From positions 255,158 to 319,157 of the forward strand of contig NZ_JBLTWO010000004.1 in assembly GCF_049889055.1 (NCBI RefSeq): a DNA stretch of 64,000 bases, in the 5' to 3' direction. The notes beneath the pieces are model-generated. The model did not search any database. It was not told where the DNA came from and saw only the letters and a program-made list of their open reading frames with translations. The DNA is from Rhizorhabdus sp049889055. GTDB lineage: Bacteria; Pseudomonadota; Alphaproteobacteria; Sphingomonadales; Sphingomonadaceae. The position numbers were made by a program, and so were the translations under genes. Positions within the stretch are counted from its first letter, which is position 1. Each line of letters opens with the position of its first letter. Shown in pieces: positions 55,529 through 64,000 of this stretch.

Positions 55529-55557
55529 CAGGCCGTTATGACGCCGTCTGAGCCTGT

Positions 55558-56460
55558 TCAGATCGGTTCTCCGCTCAACCGCTGGCATACGAGGTCGAGC
55601 TGGTCGAGCGTCGAATAGGCGATCGTCACTTTCCCGCCCTTCTCCGTATGTTCGATCTGAACCTTGAGGCCCAATATGTCGCCGATCTGGCGTTCGAGCG
55701 CCTGGATATCGGCATCGGCGGCCGGTTGCGCGGCGGCAGCGGGAGCCGAGCGGCCATCGCCCTTTGCTGCCGGCCGCGCCTTCTTGGCCAGCGCTTCGGT
55801 GTCGCGGACCGACAGGTCCTGGCTGACCACCTGTTCGGCGAGCATCTCGGCATCGGGCGAGGTAATCAGCGCGCGGGCATGACCCATGCTGAGGCGACCG
55901 TCTGCCAGCAACGAGCGGACGCTTTGCGGCAGGTCGAGCAGGCGCAGCAGATTGGCGACATGGCTGCGCGATTTGCCGACCAGCTTGCCCAGTGCTTCCT
56001 GCGTGTGGCCGAAATCGGTCACAAGCCTTTGATAGGCTTCGGCTTCCTCGATCGCATTGAGATCCTGCCGCTGCACATTCTCGACGATCGCGAGTTCGAG
56101 CGTCTCGCTGTCCGACAGCTCGCGGACGATCGCCGGCACCTCGTGAATCCGCGCCCGCTGCGCCGCGCGCCAGCGGCGCTCGCCGGCGATGATTTGATAG
56201 CCCCCGCTCGACGGGTGCGGTCGCACCACGATTGGCTGCAGCAGCCCCCGCTCGGCGAGCGAACTGGCGAGATCGGCCAGAGCCTCTTCGTCGAAATGTC
56301 GGCGCGGCTGATCGGGATTGGGCGCGATCGCGGCGACCGAGAGCATCTGGATGCCGGCAGGGCGCGGCGCGCCGGGCGCCAGCGGCTGTTCCGACGCGAC
56401 TTCGCCGAGCAGAGCGGACAGGCCGCGTCCCAGACCACGGCGGGGGGCGTCGGCGCTCAT
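55558..56460 (-). CDS. parB: Chromosome partitioning protein ParB
   Basis: CTP-dependent clamp that loads at parS. The 300-residue protein has the ParB N-terminal CTPase motifs (GERRWRAAQRARI, ENVQRQDLNAIEEA), the HTH (TQEALGKLVGKSRSHVANLL) and a C-terminal dimer helix (KVTIAYSTLDQLD). Start MSADAPRRGLG overlaps parA (ATGA). Confidence 0.96.
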   Translation of the reverse strand: MSADAPRRGLGRGLSALLGEVASEQPLAPGAPRPAGIQMLSVAAIAPNPDQPRRHFDEEALADLASSLAERGLLQPIVVRPHPSSGGYQIIAGERRWRAAQRARIHEVPAIVRELSDSETLELAIVENVQRQDLNAIEEAEAYQRLVTDFGHTQEALGKLVGKSRSHVANLLRLLDLPQSVRSLLADGRLSMGHARALITSPDAEMLAEQVVSQDLSVRDTEALAKKARPAAKGDGRSAPAAAAQPAADADIQALERQIGDILGLKVQIEHTEKGGKVTIAYSTLDQLDLVCQRLSGEPI

Positions 56461-57236
56461 GCGGCCTGTGCCTTGCGCGTCAGACGAGTGATGCATTCAC
56501 GGGCGAGCGAGATATAGGCCTCCGATCCGGGACAGCGATGATCGTAGATGAGGGCGGGCACGCCATGGCTGGGCGCTTCGGACAGCCGCACATTGCGCGG
56601 AATGACGGTCTCGAACACGACGTCGCCGAGGACGCTGCGAACATCTGCGGCGACCTGTTCGGACAGCCGGTTGCGACGGTCGTACATCGTCAGCGCCACG
56701 CCGAGGATGGAGAGCTGCGGGTTGAAGCGCGCGCGGACCCGCTCGATCGTCTGGAGCAGCTGGCTCAAGCCCTCCAGCGCAAAGAACTCGCATTGCAGCG
56801 GAACGAGCATCATGTTGGCGGCGACCAGAGCGTTGACCGTCAGCAGGCCGAGCGACGGGGGGCAGTCGATCAGGCAGACATCCCAGCGATTCTCGTCCTG
56901 GGCGAGTGCGTCATGCAGACGATGGGTGCGCTTCTCGACTTCGATCAGCTCGATCTCGGCGCCGCTGAGGTCGACCGTCGCCGGTACGATGTCGAGCCGC
57001 GGGATCTGCGTCGGCACGACGGCCTCGCCGAGCGTGCAGTCGCGACGGAGCAACTCGTAGCTGCTGTGGTCGCGGGCCGCTCGATCGATGCCCAGGCCGG
57101 TGGACGCATTGCCCTGCGGATCGAAGTCGACGAGCAGGACCCGCCATCCGGTGGCGGCAAGAGCGGTGGCGAGATTGATCGCCGTGGTGGTCTTTCCCAC
57201 CCCGCCCTTCTGGTTCGCTATGGCGATCCGGATCAT
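56457..57236 (-). CDS. parA: Chromosome partitioning ATPase ParA
   Basis: The 259-residue deviant Walker A ATPase (IANQKGGVGKTTTAINLATA) binds DNA and ParB and moves the origin region. Walker B region DVCLIDCPPSLGLLTVNALV. Four-base overlaps with rsmG upstream and parB downstream. Confidence 0.97.
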   Translation of the reverse strand: MIRIAIANQKGGVGKTTTAINLATALAATGWRVLLVDFDPQGNASTGLGIDRAARDHSSYELLRRDCTLGEAVVPTQIPRLDIVPATVDLSGAEIELIEVEKRTHRLHDALAQDENRWDVCLIDCPPSLGLLTVNALVAANMMLVPLQCEFFALEGLSQLLQTIERVRARFNPQLSILGVALTMYDRRNRLSEQVAADVRSVLGDVVFETVIPRNVRLSEAPSHGVPALIYDHRCPGSEAYISLARECITRLTRKAQAA

Positions 57237-57898
57237 GTTCGTCCCTTTGATCGAGGCTTGGACTTCAGCGAGGCGCCCCGTGCCGCAGACACTTTCGACG
57301 CCACGATGATCGAGGCTTCGGGATCGGTGATGCTCGGAACGATGCTGAACTCACCCTGCCATGTTCCTGTGACGGCTTCCAGTTCGGAAGCGGCGCTGCG
57401 TCCTTTTGGCAGCAGCCAGACCGTTTCCTCCCCAGCGAAAGGCTGGGCCAGAGGCAGCAGCCGATCGAGAGGTGCGAAGGCCCGGGCGCTGATGACGTCA
57501 TAGGGTGATGGCTCGAGTGTTTCCAGTCGCGCGCCGGCCACGTGGACCCGATCGGCGATCCCGAGCTGTTCGGCCATGAAGCTCAGAAAGTCGATTCGCT
57601 TCCGGCGCGATTCGACGAGCGTCACTGTCATATTGTCGCGCAGCAGTGCGATCACCATGCCGGGGAAGCCGGCGCCCGAACCGAGGTCGATCCACTTCGA
57701 CGCGCTCTCGGGCGCGAGCGGCAACAGCTGCGTGGAATCCAAAATATGTCGCACCCAGATATGATCCACGGTCGACGCCGCGATCAGATTCTGCCGGCCC
57801 ATTTCATCCGTTACGAGGGCGATCAGCTGGTCGAGCTTCTCGACTGTTTCACGTGGAACAGTGCTGGCGATCGCCGCGCGGGCGTCGTCCTCGGTCAT
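57233..57898 (-). CDS. rsmG: 16S rRNA (guanine527-N7)-methyltransferase
   Basis: The 221-residue SAM-dependent methyltransferase has the SAM loop IDLGSGAGFPGMVIALL and the VESRRKRIDFLSFMAEQLG region. It carries a parS-like site in codons 13-18. Four-base overlaps with mnmG and parA. Confidence 0.95.
   Translation of the reverse strand: MTEDDARAAIASTVPRETVEKLDQLIALVTDEMGRQNLIAASTVDHIWVRHILDSTQLLPLAPESASKWIDLGSGAGFPGMVIALLRDNMTVTLVESRRKRIDFLSFMAEQLGIADRVHVAGARLETLEPSPYDVISARAFAPLDRLLPLAQPFAGEETVWLLPKGRSAASELEAVTGTWQGEFSIVPSITDPEASIIVASKVSAARGASLKSKPRSKGRT
57845..57860. other. parS: parS-like site inside rsmG
   Basis: TGTTTCACGTGGAACA, one base per arm away from the perfect parS palindrome. 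It lies in the 5' part of rsmG and encodes VPRET. Confidence 0.85.
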
Positions 57899-59769
57899 GC
57901 CGCGAGCTTCCGCGCATAGACCATGATTGCCGCCAGCGCCGCAGGAGTGATACCGCGGATCCGGCCCGCAGCGGCAAGATCGTCCGGGCGGGCGGCATCG
58001 AGCCGTTCGATCATCTCGTTCGAAAGACCGGCGACATGGCTATAGCTGTCGATCGCCATGAGCGAGAGAGTCTGGTCGCGCTTGAGACGGGCGATCTCCT
58101 CGTCCTGCCGTTCGAGGTAAGGCGCGTAGCGGCAATCCTCGATCAGTTCGGCACGAACCGGCGGAGCGATCTCCCGCCAGCCCGGTATCAGCGCTGCGAC
58201 GTGCTCGTCACGGACATCCGGGTAGCGCAGCCACTCGGCGAGGCTCCGCTTGCTGTGATCGGCTGCAACAGGAGAGCCAGCTTCGATCAGTTGATGGGCC
58301 GTGACGGTCAAGCTGTCCAACTGGCTTCGACCGAGCATGCGCGCCGCTTCGCGTTCAGCAAACCAGGCCCTGCGCTCTGAGCCGACAGCGCTCAAAGCCT
58401 CGGCCCACCCCGTCAAGCGGGTCGCCGCATTATCGGCCCGGAGCCGGAGGCGGTACTCGGCGCGCGCGGTGAGCATGCGATAAGGTTCGGACACACCCTG
58501 CAGCGTGAGGTCGTCCACCATGACGCCGATATAGCTGGAGGCACGATCGAACAGGACCGGCGGTGAACCGGCGGCGAAGGCCGCCGCATTTAATCCGGCG
58601 ACGAGGCCCTGCGCAGCGGCCTCCTCATAACCGGTGGTGCCGTTGATCTGGCCAGCACAGAACAGCCCCGGCAAGGCGCGTAGCGCGAGACCTGCTGTCA
58701 GGCTGCGCGGATCGATATAGTCATATTCCACCGCATAGCCGGGTTGAGCGATCTCGACCCGTTCCAACCCGCCCACCGTACGCAGCATCGCGAGCTGGAC
58801 GTCCTCGGGAAGCGACGTCGAGACGCCGTTCGGGTAGATCAGATGATCGCCAAGACCCTCAGGTTCGAGGAAGATCTGGTGTCCGTCCCGGTCGCCGAAG
58901 CGGTGAACCTTGTCCTCGATCGAGGGACAATAGCGCGGCCCGGTTCCCTCGATGACCCCGGAGAAGAGCGGCGAGCGATCGAGGCTGTTGCGGATGATAT
59001 CATGGGTCCGCTGGTTTGTCCGCGTGATCGCGCAGGCGAGTTGCGGTACCGAGCGCGCCCCGTGAAGCGGTGAGAAGGTCCAATCCTCATCGTCGGATGG
59101 CTGGCGGTCGAGCCCGGCCCAGTCGATCGTGCGGCCGTCGAGGCGCGGAGGTGTCCCTGTTTTCAGCCGGCCCAGCGGAAGATCGAGAGCCCGCAGCTGT
59201 TCCGCGAGGCCCAGGGCGGCGCCCTCCCCTACCCGTCCACCAGCACAATTGGTCATGCCGAAGTGAAGCTTGGCGTTGAGGAATGTCCCCGTCGCCAGGA
59301 CTACGGACCGCGCATGAAGCGCCCGTCCGTCGGCCAGCTTCACACCGCATGTTTCACGTGGAACATCGCTGAGGATCAGCGACTCGACCGATCCCTCGAT
59401 GATGTGAAGCGTCTCGAGTTGGGCGAGCAGATCCCGCACCGCTGTCCGAAACAGCTGGCGATCGGCCTGAATACGTGGGCCTTGAACAGCCGACCCCTTG
59501 CTGCTGTTGAGCATGCGGTAGTGAATCGCCGCTCGATCTGCAGCCCTGGCGATGATGCCGTCGCAGGCGTCGACCTCGCGGACGAGATGACCCTTGCCGA
59601 GGCCACCGATCGCCGGATTGCACGACATGGCACCGATCATGTCGCGTCGCATGCTCACCAATGCGACGGATGCACCCATGCGCGCTGCGGCTGCGGCAGC
59701 CTCGCACCCCGCATGTCCGCCACCGACGACAATGACGTCGAACCGGTCCTTCTGATCCGCTAAGAGCAT
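57895..59769 (-). CDS. mnmG: tRNA U34 carboxymethylaminomethyl-modifying enzyme, FAD subunit
   Basis: With MnmE it installs the cmnm5 group on U34 of several tRNAs. The 624-residue protein has the FAD loop (VVGGGHAGCEAAAAAARM), CNPAIGGLGKGHLVREVDA and GRYCPSIEDKV-like GPRYCPSIEDKVHRF. A parS-like site lies near codon 135. Overlaps rsmG by four bases. Confidence 0.97.
   Translation of the reverse strand: MLLADQKDRFDVIVVGGGHAGCEAAAAAARMGASVALVSMRRDMIGAMSCNPAIGGLGKGHLVREVDACDGIIARAADRAAIHYRMLNSSKGSAVQGPRIQADRQLFRTAVRDLLAQLETLHIIEGSVESLILSDVPRETCGVKLADGRALHARSVVLATGTFLNAKLHFGMTNCAGGRVGEGAALGLAEQLRALDLPLGRLKTGTPPRLDGRTIDWAGLDRQPSDDEDWTFSPLHGARSVPQLACAITRTNQRTHDIIRNSLDRSPLFSGVIEGTGPRYCPSIEDKVHRFGDRDGHQIFLEPEGLGDHLIYPNGVSTSLPEDVQLAMLRTVGGLERVEIAQPGYAVEYDYIDPRSLTAGLALRALPGLFCAGQINGTTGYEEAAAQGLVAGLNAAAFAAGSPPVLFDRASSYIGVMVDDLTLQGVSEPYRMLTARAEYRLRLRADNAATRLTGWAEALSAVGSERRAWFAEREAARMLGRSQLDSLTVTAHQLIEAGSPVAADHSKRSLAEWLRYPDVRDEHVAALIPGWREIAPPVRAELIEDCRYAPYLERQDEEIARLKRDQTLSLMAIDSYSHVAGLSNEMIERLDAARPDDLAAAGRIRGITPAALAAIMVYARKLAA
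59350..59365. other. parS: parS-like site inside mnmG
   Basis: TGTTTCACGTGGAACA, identical to the site in rsmG, again encoding VPRET on the coding strand. Confidence 0.85.
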
Positions 59770-59807
59770 GCCGCCGCGCTATCGCAGCGCCGCTGGCAAG
59801 TCAAAAG

Positions 59808-59823
59808 CGTTCCACGTGGAACA
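59808..59823. other. parS: parS-like site between mnmE and mnmG
   Basis: CGTTCCACGTGGAACA with a perfect 14-base palindromic core (59809-59822), in the 56-base gap between the two genes. Confidence 0.8.
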
Positions 59824-59825
59824 GC

Positions 59826-61142
59826 CTATTTGCCGATGCAAAAACGCCCGAACAGCGTGTCGAGCATGTCCTCGGTTCCGGCGCGGCCGGTGAGCCGATC
59901 GATCGCAGCGCGGGCCATGCGCAGCGCCTCGGCCACGAGCAACGGATCTTGCTCCGCCCCCGCCAGACCGAGCATCACCGCCAGATGTTCGATGCCGTCT
60001 CTCTGCCGCCGGGAAAGCGCCACCTCATCCTCGCGGGGCAGGAGCGTGGCCGCTCGCTCCCCCAGCACCGCCACCAGTCGCTCCATGCCCTCCCCCGTCC
60101 GCGCAGACAGAATGAGATCCGCTGCGTCCGGAGGTGCGAAGCCCGTCTCGTCGGACCGCGCGGCAATCCGCAGTGCGCCCGCCGGCGCTTCGTCTGGCGG
60201 GCCGAGCCAAAGCAGAATATCTGCTCGCGCCATAGCCTGACGGGCACGCTCGATTCCGATCTCCTCTACCGCATCTGCAGCCGCCTCATGCAGGCCGGCG
60301 GTGTCGGTGAGGAGGAAGGCTATGCCCCCGATTGACACCGGGACCTCGACGAGGTCGCGCGTGGTCCCGGCGAGTGGCGTCACGATTGCCGCTTCACGTC
60401 CGGCGAGCGCATTGAGCAAAGTGGATTTGCCCGCATTGGGCGGCCCGGCTAGGACGACCCGGATACCGTCGCGAAGGCGCTCTACCGCCGGCCGACCGCA
60501 CCAACCCGCCACATCCTTCGCGATGTGCTCAAGCTCTGTCGTAAAAGCGTCTCCGAGATCCGGGACATCCGCCTCATCTTCGAAATCGAGCACCGCTTCG
60601 ACGCGCGCAGACAGAAGGAGAATATGGTCCAGCCAGGCGGCGAGCTTGCGGCTCAGCGCCCCATCTGCCAGCGCAAGCGCGTTCCGCCGCTGGGTTTCGG
60701 TCTCGGCTGTCAGCAGGTCACCCAGTGCTTCGGCTTCGGTGAGATCGATGCGTCCATTGGCGAAGGCGCGCCGGGTGAACTCGCCGGCTTCCGCCGCGCG
60801 CAGGCCCGGCTGCTCGCTGAGCGATCGCAGAACGGCGGTTACGACAGCCCTGCCCCCATGAACGTGAAACTCCGCCATATCCTCACCGGTGGCGCTGGCG
60901 GGACCGGGAAACCAGAGCAGCAGGGCCTGATCCAGTGGGTGATGGTCGACCGGGTCGACGATCGACCGGAGCGAGGCGCGTCTTGGGGCAGGCCTCGGTC
61001 GTCCGCCGAGCAGGGCGTCCATCGCGTCACCCGCCCGAGGGCCGCTGACACGGATCAGAGCTACGCCGGCGGGTGGCGACCCGCTCGACAGGGCGAAGAT
61101 GGTCGCGGCGTCTGCGGCGTATTGCGGGCTATTTTCCACCAC
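59826..61142 (-). CDS. mnmE: tRNA uridine-5-carboxymethylaminomethyl GTPase
   Basis: GTPase partner of MnmG. The 438-residue protein has the folate-binding N-terminal domain, the G1 loop GPPNAGKSTLLNALAGR, G2/G3 region TPLAGTTRDLVEVPV and DTAGLHE, and the C-terminal FCIGK motif with the catalytic cysteine. Its start overlaps the upstream DUF6489 gene by 14 bases. Confidence 0.97.
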   Translation of the reverse strand: MVENSPQYAADAATIFALSSGSPPAGVALIRVSGPRAGDAMDALLGGRPRPAPRRASLRSIVDPVDHHPLDQALLLWFPGPASATGEDMAEFHVHGGRAVVTAVLRSLSEQPGLRAAEAGEFTRRAFANGRIDLTEAEALGDLLTAETETQRRNALALADGALSRKLAAWLDHILLLSARVEAVLDFEDEADVPDLGDAFTTELEHIAKDVAGWCGRPAVERLRDGIRVVLAGPPNAGKSTLLNALAGREAAIVTPLAGTTRDLVEVPVSIGGIAFLLTDTAGLHEAAADAVEEIGIERARQAMARADILLWLGPPDEAPAGALRIAARSDETGFAPPDAADLILSARTGEGMERLVAVLGERAATLLPREDEVALSRRQRDGIEHLAVMLGLAGAEQDPLLVAEALRMARAAIDRLTGRAGTEDMLDTLFGRFCIGK

Positions 61143-61371
61143 TGCCGGTGCGGCCGATCTGGTCGAACATCGATCGCCATATGTTCATTCCTGCCTCACC
61201 CATCGGCATCCAGTTGCGCATCATCTGATCGACCGCATCGGGCGTTATGCCTTCCTCGATCATCTTCTTCATCTTGTCGATATAGACGTCGTGAACGACG
61301 GACAGGTCGGGAAGGCCCATGAAACGGCGCGCTTCCTCCGGCGTGCAATCGACGTCGACGGTGATCTTCAT
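61129..61371 (-). CDS. DUF6489 family protein
   Basis: The 80-residue product (MKITVDVDCTPEEARRFMGL, PDLSVVHDVYIDKMKKMIEE) matches a small family found in sphingomonads near mnmE. Function unknown. It likely heads the mnmE-mnmG-rsmG-parA-parB unit. Confidence 0.82.
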   Translation of the reverse strand: MKITVDVDCTPEEARRFMGLPDLSVVHDVYIDKMKKMIEEGITPDAVDQMMRNWMPMGEAGMNIWRSMFDQIGRTGSGGK

Positions 61372-61429
61372 GCGCGGCTCCAAGGGTCATTGAAACGTCG
61401 GTATCCATGGCTAGAGTCTCCGCAGGCGC

Positions 61430-61927
61430 ATGTCCATGACCATCCTCTCCACTCTATTGGCTTCTCCGCTCGGATCGATCCTGATCGAAGGTGACGAGCG
61501 CTATGTGCATCGCATCGTCATCGGCTGCGAGACGGGCGGCGAGACGGGCGGTCTGGCGATCGAGAGGATCGATCCAGCCTCGCCCGCGGGACGCGCAGCG
61601 GCACAGCTCCGGGCCTATTTCGACGGTGCCTGCGAGGACTTCGAGCTGCCCCTTGCACCCGCCACGACGGCCAGGGGTGACGTCCTGCGACAGGCGATCA
61701 CCGCCATCCCATATGGCGCATCGCTCAGCTATGGCGGGGTCGCGCGGCTCGCCGCGTCCAGCCCCCGGGCCATCGGTCAAGCCTGCGCCCGCAACCCTTT
61801 TCCCATCGTCGTTCCCTGCCATCGGGTGCTAGGGAATGGCGGCGCGATCGGCCATTATTCGGCCGGCGATGGGGTAGCCACCAAGCTGTGGCTGCTCGAG
61901 CATGAGAGACGAGGAGGACTGCTGTGA
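61430..61927 (+). CDS. ogt: Methylated-DNA--protein-cysteine methyltransferase
   Basis: Suicide repair of O6-methylguanine. The 165-residue protein has the active-site PCHRV with C130 and the upstream IPYGASLSYGGVARLA helix. It ends in overlap with the hydrolase gene (GTGA). Confidence 0.93.
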   Translation: MSMTILSTLLASPLGSILIEGDERYVHRIVIGCETGGETGGLAIERIDPASPAGRAAAQLRAYFDGACEDFELPLAPATTARGDVLRQAITAIPYGASLSYGGVARLAASSPRAIGQACARNPFPIVVPCHRVLGNGGAIGHYSAGDGVATKLWLLEHERRGGLL

Positions 61928-62622
61928 AGAGCTATACCGAGATCAAGGCGCTGGCCGGGGACGAGGAATTTCTCGCTTACACGTCGCAGCCCACATCGGA
62001 GCCGAAGGCCGCGATCATCGTCATTCAGGAGATTTTCGGCGTCAATGAAGGCATCCGCATCAAATGCGATGCCTGGGCGAAGCTCGGTTATCTCGCCATC
62101 GCGCCCGATCTTTTCTGGCGGATTCGTCCGGGCATCGAGCTCGATCCCGATGTCGAGCCGGAACTGCAGGAGGCCTTCGGTCTGTTCGGCAAGTTCGATC
62201 AGGAAGCGGGCATTCGCGATATAGAGGCCACCATCCGCGAAGCGCGCCGCATGGTCGGCGGCAAGAAGGTCGGCGCGGTGGGCTATTGCCTCGGGGGCCG
62301 CCTGGCCTTCATGACCGCTGCGCGGACCGATATCGATGCGAGCGTGGGCTATTATGGTGTCGGGATCGATGGGTTGCTGGGCGAGGCGCATGCCATCGCC
62401 CATCCGCACGCGCAGCATATCGCGGTGGACGATGGCTTCGTGCCCAAGGATGCGCAGGCCCGCATGCATGCCGGTCTGGACGACCATCCGAAGGTCACGC
62501 TGTGGGACTATGAAGGGGTCGACCACGGTTTCGCGGCGACGATGGGCAATCGCCGGGTCGAGGAGGCGGCCCAGCTGGCCGATGGCCGGACCGAGGCCTT
62601 CTTCGCCGACCATCTCGCCTGA
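61924..62622 (+). CDS. Dienelactone hydrolase family protein
   Basis: The 232-residue alpha/beta hydrolase has the nucleophile elbow GAVGYCLGGR (cysteine), the catalytic aspartate in the later region and DHGFAATM (histidine). Family members hydrolyse dienelactone or other esters; no aromatic degradation genes are nearby. GTG start overlaps ogt. Confidence 0.9.
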   Translation: MKSYTEIKALAGDEEFLAYTSQPTSEPKAAIIVIQEIFGVNEGIRIKCDAWAKLGYLAIAPDLFWRIRPGIELDPDVEPELQEAFGLFGKFDQEAGIRDIEATIREARRMVGGKKVGAVGYCLGGRLAFMTAARTDIDASVGYYGVGIDGLLGEAHAIAHPHAQHIAVDDGFVPKDAQARMHAGLDDHPKVTLWDYEGVDHGFAATMGNRRVEEAAQLADGRTEAFFADHLA

Positions 62623-62639
62623 AGAAGGGTCGATCCCCC

Positions 62640-63617
<978 letters not shown>

Positions 63618-63626
63618 GCGGTCACG

Positions 63627-63896
63627 CTATTTGGGCTGGCCCTGCTCCGTCGCGGGGGCAGGGCCGGCGTCAGCATGGCGTCCGGGCCGCAGCTGCATAG
63701 GCTGGGGCGTCACGAGCAGGCTGATGTCGAGTCGTTCATCGACGACACCCTGAATCATCGCCATCAGCTCAGCTGTGACATAGCGGCCATAGTTGAAGCA
63801 TTCCGCGGGCATGTAGCGCGAGACAGGCTTGGGCCGATCGCACAGATAGCCCAGATGAAGGCCGATCGCGGCGCCGAGCCGCTCATCATGATACAT
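63627..63896 (-). CDS. Hypothetical protein
   Basis: An 89-residue frame (LGYLCDRPKPVSRYMPAECF; VTAELMAMIQGVVDERLDIS) with no recognised domain. The frame is open upstream for about 20 codons to a TAG near 63959 but offers no other start. Convergent with the quinone oxidoreductase gene. Confidence 0.5.
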   Translation of the reverse strand: MYHDERLGAAIGLHLGYLCDRPKPVSRYMPAECFNYGRYVTAELMAMIQGVVDERLDISLLVTPQPMQLRPGRHADAGPAPATEQGQPK

Positions 63897-64000
63897 CCCG
63901 CCCGAGGATCCGGATTCGGCGTTGGCCGACGTGGCCGCTGATCGTGGGGCCTTTCGCGTCTAGGGCGAAATCCGTTCCGATTGCATCGGACGGATCGCTC

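Noticed and set aside
57540..57560. CCACGTGG at 57539 as a further parS
   Set aside because: Only the central bases match; the flanking arms are not complementary.

Overview
The window reads as a chromosomal segment of a high-GC alphaproteobacterium of the Sphingomonadales (Sphingomonas/Rhizorhabdus-like). This is inferred from gene content and order: PPDK regulator-maf-aroE-coaE-dnaQ on one side of a DnaA-box region and hemE-hemJ-rho on the other, an mnmE-mnmG-rsmG-parA-parB operon, DUF3576-leuS-lptE-holA, and a SigF/NrsF bufferin locus. Almost the whole window is chromosomal core. I see no insertion sequence, prophage, integrase, CRISPR array, rRNA or tRNA.

Layout. 1-19 kb: an incomplete M48 peptidase coupled to a DUF898 membrane protein, thrS, infC (probable ATA start), a GNAT acetyltransferase, glnD, a DUF983 operon divergent from a MocR-type regulator, a beta-barrel protein, mutS, maeB, recF and a family 25 glycosyltransferase. 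19-22 kb: gyrB. 21.9-26.1 kb: a stress/metal module with doxX-bufA1 on the minus strand and sigF-nrsF then bufA2-bufB-bufC on the plus strand. Three promoters of identical architecture (TGTAACC-N16-CGAA) drive its three transcription units. 26-32 kb: small accessory genes, including wrbA and pirin next to a LysR gene broken by an in-frame amber codon. 32-43.6 kb: msrB, a class A penicillin-binding protein, an SCO/YcgN/YgjP operon, mmcB, ptsN, hpf, dnaQ, coaE, aroE, maf and the PPDK regulator.

43.6-43.9 kb is the probable chromosome origin (oriC): a non-coding stretch with DnaA boxes, an AT-rich segment and six GANTC sites, and the nearest genes point outward on both sides. 43.9-55.4 kb continues with hemE, hemJ, rho, a cyclase-family enzyme, yggS, a ThiE-like protein, leuS, lptE and holA. 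55.5-61.4 kb is the minus-strand parB-parA-rsmG-mnmG-mnmE-DUF6489 operon with three parS-like palindromes. The window ends with ogt, a dienelactone hydrolase, a quinone oxidoreductase and a small hypothetical gene.

The most interesting parts are the bufferin/SigF regulon with two precursor genes and one maturation pair, the oriC with its methylation-site cluster, and parS sites embedded in coding sequence that make rsmG and mnmG encode the same pentapeptide, VPRET.
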